Shown piece by piece: positions 60,335 to 64,000 of a stretch of DNA of 64,000 nucleotides (positions are counted from its first letter, which is position 1; every line of letters starts with the position of its first letter). Location of the stretch: the NCBI RefSeq assembly GCF_035999195.1, contig NZ_DASYGY010000001.1:60951-124950 (forward strand), read 5' to 3'. This DNA comes from Pseudoxanthomonas sp. (GTDB taxonomy: Bacteria; Pseudomonadota; Gammaproteobacteria; Xanthomonadales; Xanthomonadaceae). The notes beneath the pieces were generated by a model, which was given only the letters and a program-made list of their open reading frames with translations, made no database searches and had not been told where the DNA came from. Made by a program: the position numbers and the translations under genes.

Positions 60335-60739
60335 TCAGCGGATCGTGGCCAGCTTCAGGTTGGACGGCGAGCTCACGACGATCTCGGCACGCGACTGGTC
60401 GCGCTCGATGTTGCCGATCACGCAGACGTCCTTGCCTTCCAGTTCTTCCGGGGCGGGCTTGAACTTGGCGCGGGCATCGCCCGGGATGCGGGCGGTGAAG
60501 GTGTGGCGCGGGAAGTTGCCGCCCATGTACAGGAACGTCGGCGTGCCTTCCGAGTTCTCGGCGAAGCGGGCCTTGCCGACCTTGCCGCAGACGGTGCCGG
60601 CCTTGCCGGCGAAGCGCGGCGCCATGTCGGCGGGGATGGCGTTGTCGATCTGCGACTGGCTGTTGGCCGGCGCGGCGGGCATCAGCAGGGCGGCGCCGAC
60701 GACGGCGATGGAGAGGGTCAGGACGGAGGCGATCTTCAT
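60335..60739 (-). CDS. secreted small OB-fold-like protein
   Basis: The 134-residue product has a signal peptide (MKIASVLTLSIAVVGAALLMPAAPANS). A short beta-rich domain follows: AGTVCGKVGKARFAENSEGTPTFLYMGGNFPRHTFTARIP and LEGKDVCVIGNIERDQSRAEIVVSSP. This is the pattern of exported OB-fold domains, with two Cys that could pair. The function is unknown. It lies 92 bp ahead of the large MCP gene and downstream of a sigma-28-type promoter, so it probably belongs to the motility regulon. Confidence 0.75.
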   Translation of the reverse strand: MKIASVLTLSIAVVGAALLMPAAPANSQSQIDNAIPADMAPRFAGKAGTVCGKVGKARFAENSEGTPTFLYMGGNFPRHTFTARIPGDARAKFKPAPEELEGKDVCVIGNIERDQSRAEIVVSSPSNLKLATIR

Positions 60740-60787
60740 GCCGGGAACTCCAGATGGGCGGGGATAGAGGGAAACACTCACCGCCTG

Positions 60788-60814
60788 AGATCGGCCCGCC
60801 CGGATCAAACTTGA
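60788..60814 (-). promoter_or_regulatory. sigma-28 (FliA)-type promoter upstream of OB-fold gene and MCP
   Basis: The minus strand reads TCAAGTTT, 11 bp, GCCGATCT. It is a close match with correct spacing, 49 bp upstream of the ATG. Confidence 0.75.
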
Positions 60815-60906
60815 GACGCGGGTCGAACTCCGACGGGTGGATGTGTGCGATTGGGAAGCGCATCACAGTTCGCGTGTCCGGCGGGCGCGTCGGCCCGTGC
60901 GGACGC

Positions 60907-63516
60907 TCAGGCCAGGGACGCGACGGCCCCGGCTTCCCGCAGGGCGGTGTAGCCGCGCGCCTGCAGCCACGCTTCCAGCTGGTCCGCCGGCAGCGGCGGC
61001 GAGAACAGGAAGCCCTGCAGCACCGGGAAGCGCTGCTCGGTCAGGAAGCGATGCTGCGATTCGGTTTCCACGCCCTCGGCCACCACCTTCATGCCCAGGC
61101 TTTCGCCGATGCGCAGCACCGAGGAGGTCAACGTGCGGGCGATGGCGCTGGTGTCGATGTCGCGCACGAAGCTCTGGTCCAGCTTGAGCTCGCTGATCGG
61201 CAGGCGGTGCAGGTGGCTGAGGCTGGAATAGCCGGTGCCGAAGTCGTCCAGCGACAGGCGCACGCCCAGCAGGTAGATGGCCTCGATGTTCTCCAGCACG
61301 TCCGGGTCCGGATCGAGCATGACGCTCTCGGTGATCTCCAGCGTCAGGTCCGACGGCACCAGTCCGTGCTCGTCCAGCAGTTCGGCAATCTGCAGCGACA
61401 GCTGCGGGTCGCGGAAGTTGATCGCGGAGACGTTCACGGAGACACGCGGGATGTCGATGCGCCGGCGGCGCCAGTCGGCCATCCGCGCGCAGGCCTGGCG
61501 CAACACCCAGAGGCTGAGGTCGGCGATCAGGCCGCATTCTTCGGCCACGGGTACGAAGCGCGCGGGCGGAATCACGCCCAGGTCGGCATGGTGCCAGCGC
61601 AGCAGCGCTTCCACGCCGTACAGCTCGGTACCGCCGCAACCGCCGACCTGCGGCTGGTAGTGCAGGTCCAGCTGGTCCTGCCGCAGCGCGTCGCGCAGGG
61701 CGGCTTCCAGCGACACGCGCTCCTGCGCCAGGCGGTTCATGTCCACGCTGAAGAAGCAGAAGCCGCCGCCGCCGTCGCGCTTGGCGCGGTACATGGCCAT
61801 GTCGGCATGCCGCACCAGCAGATCGATGTCGCGGCCGTCGTCGGGGAACATCGCCACGCCGATGCTGGCGCTGGGGTGCAGCGTCATCAGGCCGGCCGTG
61901 GTGGGCGCGGCGATGGCGCCCAGCAGGCGTTCGGCGACGCTGCCGGCCTGTTCGGTGCCGCACATCGGCAGCACGGCGACGAATTCGTCGCCCGCCTGGC
62001 GGCCGACGATGTTGATGCCGCCCAGTTCCTCGCTCAGGCGTGCGGCGACATCGCGCAGCAGGCCGTCGCCGGCGGCATGGCCCTGCGCGTCGTTGACGCG
62101 CTTGAAGCGGTCCAGGTCGATGAACAGCACGGCGGCGGTGCCGTTGGACTGGGCGACGTTGGCCAGCGCCTGCTCGGCCTTGGCGCTGAACATGATGCGG
62201 TTCGGCAGGCCGGTGAGGGTGTCGTAGAACGCCAGCTGGTGGACGCGCTCGTTGGTCTGCTCGCGCTCCAGCGCCAGCGCGCACAGGTGCAGGCAGGTGT
62301 CGGCGAGGCGTTCGTGCAGTTCGTCCGGTCCGCGGTTCTCGCGGTAGTAGAACGACAGCGTGCCGAGCACGCGGCCGCTGCTGGACTTGATCGGATGCGT
62401 CCAGCACGCACGCAGCCCGAGCGGCGTGGTCAGGTGGCGGGTGTTGGCGCACAGCGGATCGCTGGCGATGTCCTTCACCAGCACCGCGCGGCCACGCCAG
62501 GCGGCCACGCCGCAGACGCCGGCGCGCGGACCGATCGGCAGGCCGTTGATCTTGCGGGCCCAGGCTTCCGGCATGCTCGGCGAGGCGAGGGCGTGCATCA
62601 GCCCTTCGCTGTCCACGGTGATGATGGACACGGTCAGCTCGGGCGCGATGTGCTCCACCTCGCGGCAGATCAGCGTCATCACGTCGGCGACGTTCCACTC
62701 GTGCACCAGCGCGTCCAGCACCTTGTTGTGCAGCACCTGGTGCATCTTGGTCCGGGTGATGTCGCTGAGCACGCTGACCAGGCCCAGCAGCGAGCCGTCC
62801 TCGTCGTGCACCGGATTGATCGCCGCCGACAGCCACAACGGCCGCCCGGCCTTGGTGTACAGCAGGACCTCGGCCTGCAGGCCCTCGCCGGCGGCGATCG
62901 CACGGTCGATGCGCTCGTCCAGCGAGCCGTCGGTATGCGGTCCGGACAGCAGGTCGGACGGCTTGATGCCGCGCAGCTCCTCCAGCCGGTAGCCCAGCAT
63001 GCGGGTGAAGCCGCTGTTGACGTAGACGACCTCGCGGTCGGCGGAACTGATGAAGATCGCGTTGTCGCTGCTGTCCACCACGATGGACAGCTGGCGCAGG
63101 CGTGCCAGTTGCCGCTGCTGGTCGCTGGTGTCGCGGACGAACGCCGTGTGGAAGACGTGCTCGCCGATCACCACCTTCGACATCGACACCGAGCACGCGG
63201 CCTGGCTGCCGTCCAGGCGCAGCAGCATGGCGTCGCGATGGCTGCCGAGCAGGGCGGCCAGCGTCGATTCGGCCGTGCCGTCGGCCTGCACGTCCGTCAG
63301 CAGGCGCGTGAAGGGCAGGCCGTGCACGTCTTCGCGCCGGCAGCGCCACAGCGCTTCGGCGGCCGGATTGAACAGCACCACGCGATGGCGGCCATCGATG
63401 ACGAAGGCGGCATCCACGGACTGCTCCAGCACATGCCACAGGCTGTCGTGCGCCGGCTCGGCCGGGGCCGGTGCCTCGCGCAGCGGCGTCAGCGCATTCA
63501 GCGTGCGGCGCAGCAT
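60907..63516 (-). CDS. PAS-PAS-GAF-GGDEF-EAL c-di-GMP protein
   Basis: The 869-residue soluble protein has two PAS domains (about 25-130, SVDAAFVIDGRHRVVLFNPAAEALW; 145-265, SSDNAIFISSADREVVYVNSGFTRMLGY). A GAF-like domain (about 275-425) precedes a GGDEF domain with AGDEF at the active site. The EAL domain is intact: YGVEALLRW, LEITES, DDFGTGYSSL, LKLDQSF, VVAEGVET, QGFLFSPPL. It probably degrades c-di-GMP, and the GGDEF domain may be regulatory. A sigma-28-type site lies about 100 bp upstream, suggesting motility-linked expression. Confidence 0.92.
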   Translation of the reverse strand: MLRRTLNALTPLREAPAPAEPAHDSLWHVLEQSVDAAFVIDGRHRVVLFNPAAEALWRCRREDVHGLPFTRLLTDVQADGTAESTLAALLGSHRDAMLLRLDGSQAACSVSMSKVVIGEHVFHTAFVRDTSDQQRQLARLRQLSIVVDSSDNAIFISSADREVVYVNSGFTRMLGYRLEELRGIKPSDLLSGPHTDGSLDERIDRAIAAGEGLQAEVLLYTKAGRPLWLSAAINPVHDEDGSLLGLVSVLSDITRTKMHQVLHNKVLDALVHEWNVADVMTLICREVEHIAPELTVSIITVDSEGLMHALASPSMPEAWARKINGLPIGPRAGVCGVAAWRGRAVLVKDIASDPLCANTRHLTTPLGLRACWTHPIKSSSGRVLGTLSFYYRENRGPDELHERLADTCLHLCALALEREQTNERVHQLAFYDTLTGLPNRIMFSAKAEQALANVAQSNGTAAVLFIDLDRFKRVNDAQGHAAGDGLLRDVAARLSEELGGINIVGRQAGDEFVAVLPMCGTEQAGSVAERLLGAIAAPTTAGLMTLHPSASIGVAMFPDDGRDIDLLVRHADMAMYRAKRDGGGGFCFFSVDMNRLAQERVSLEAALRDALRQDQLDLHYQPQVGGCGGTELYGVEALLRWHHADLGVIPPARFVPVAEECGLIADLSLWVLRQACARMADWRRRRIDIPRVSVNVSAINFRDPQLSLQIAELLDEHGLVPSDLTLEITESVMLDPDPDVLENIEAIYLLGVRLSLDDFGTGYSSLSHLHRLPISELKLDQSFVRDIDTSAIARTLTSSVLRIGESLGMKVVAEGVETESQHRFLTEQRFPVLQGFLFSPPLPADQLEAWLQARGYTALREAGAVASLA

Positions 63517-63614
63517 GCCGCCTCCGCGTGATGCACGGGCGGGGGGCGGCTGGCGTCGTCGTGGGCGGGGAGTGCGACGGTCATCGGGGGCCAGGGTGGG
63601 GTGCCTTCAGTGAC

Positions 63615-63641
63615 ATAACGGCCGGGTTCGCGATTACTTGA
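63615..63641 (-). promoter_or_regulatory. weaker sigma-28-type promoter upstream of GGDEF-EAL gene
   Basis: The minus strand reads TCAAGTAA, 11 bp, GCCGTTAT; the -10 deviates at two positions. It overlaps an 8-bp-arm inverted repeat (63622-63647). Confidence 0.5.
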
Positions 63642-63678
63642 ACCCGGTCACGGGGCGCGGCGACAGGCGTCCGCGTGG

Positions 63679-64000
63679 TCAGAATTCCTGCCAGTCGCCG
63701 TCCGCCAGGGCCAGCTCGGGCGGGCGGGCCACCGGCTTGCGGACGACGGCGCCCGGTGTCGCGCTCCGTTTCGGGAGCGACGGCGGCACGGGCTTGCGCG
63801 CGGGCACGGCGGCCGTGGCGTGCAGCCTGAACACCGACACCGATGCGGTCAGCGCCTGCGCCTGTTCCTCCATCGCGCGGGCGGCGGCCGTGGCTTCCTC
63901 CACCAGGGCGGCGTTCTGCTGGGTGGTCTCGTCCATCTGGGTGATGGTCTGGTTGACCTGCTCGATGCCGGCCGACTGTTCCTGCGATGCGGCCGAGATC
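63679..64000 (-). CDS. methyl-accepting chemotaxis protein, C-terminal part (5' end outside window)
   Basis: The last 106 residues of a second MCP run from EISAASQEQSAGIEQVNQTITQMDETTQQNAALVEEATAAARAMEEQAQ through a Pro/Arg-rich linker to terminal DWQEF, a CheR-tether pentapeptide. The signalling part is nearly identical to the same region of the 58005-60242 receptor at nucleotide level, including a shared stretch of more than 60 bp. This points to recent duplication or gene conversion. Confidence 0.93.
   Translation of the reverse strand, partial: ISAASQEQSAGIEQVNQTITQMDETTQQNAALVEEATAAARAMEEQAQALTASVSVFRLHATAAVPARKPVPPSLPKRSATPGAVVRKPVARPPELALADGDWQEF

Noticed and set aside
5..63995. CRISPR arrays, tRNA/rRNA genes, integrases or transposases
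   Set aside because: Looked for throughout; the only regular repeats are REP-type palindromes and the 250-bp alkB units, and no cloverleaf or recombinase motif was recognised.

Overview
This is a GC-rich chromosomal window from a gammaproteobacterium, most likely a Xanthomonadaceae member (Pseudoxanthomonas, Stenotrophomonas or Lysobacter type). The inference rests on the smc-zipA-ligA neighbourhood, a lexA2-imuA-imuB-dnaE2 mutagenesis cassette with its own operator, the flg gene order, and the dense palindromic intergenic repeats typical of that family. No rRNA, tRNA, CRISPR array, integrase or insertion-sequence transposase was seen.

Layout. 1-1.6 kb: end of an ABC transporter ATPase, then a convergent aromatic/aspartate aminotransferase with a shared bidirectional terminator. 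1.9-11.7 kb: smc, zipA and ligA. Between zipA and ligA lies an accessory insert of small genes (a frameshifted HNH-like gene, DUF2200, a mini LMW-phosphatase, a GFA protein and a MazEF-type toxin-antitoxin). 11.9-16.1 kb: epmA, a secreted DUF3011 triple-repeat protein, mtnA and a membrane diguanylate cyclase. 16.2-19.9 kb: a phosphorelay of histidine kinase, single-domain response regulator and REC-kinase-REC hybrid. 20-21.4 kb: three small minus-strand genes of unknown function, two of them paralogous. 21.6-24.9 kb: a MrfA/MrfB-like helicase-exonuclease repair operon. 25-26.2 kb: an HDOD protein with a sigma-28-type promoter. 26.5-27.2 kb: an AbrB/Doc toxin-antitoxin pair whose Doc lacks the catalytic His. 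27.3-34.3 kb: lexA2-imuA-imuB-dnaE2-alkB. The alkB 3' end is followed by two tandem 250-bp units that each hold a REP doublet plus another in-frame copy of the alkB tail.

34.5-64 kb is a motility and chemotaxis region. The flagellar genes flgB-C-D-E-F, flgG-H-I and flgJ-K-L run on the minus strand with cheV; flgA, flgM, flgN and a PAS histidine kinase run on the plus strand. Then come a GIY-YIG protein, a degenerate GGDEF-EAL-REC protein, a HisKA_3-like protein without an ATPase domain, a membrane MCP-like protein, cheB-cheD-cheR, a large MCP, a secreted OB-fold-like protein, a PAS-PAS-GAF-GGDEF-EAL protein, and the 3' end of a second MCP cut by the window edge.

Regulation can be read from the sequence. 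Sigma-54 type sites (GG...GC) precede flgB, flgG, flgJ and flgA. Sigma-28 type sites (TAAAG or TCAAG, then GCCGAT) precede flgM, the short MCP, the OB-fold gene, the GGDEF-EAL gene, the HDOD gene and probably cheV. This suggests a class II/III flagellar cascade that also reaches c-di-GMP and HDOD signalling genes.

The most unusual structures are the alkB-tail/REP tandem array (33.65-34.30 kb) and a ~0.75-0.79 kb non-coding element with terminal inverted repeats. That element occurs twice, in opposite orientation, on either side of flgBCDEF-cheV.
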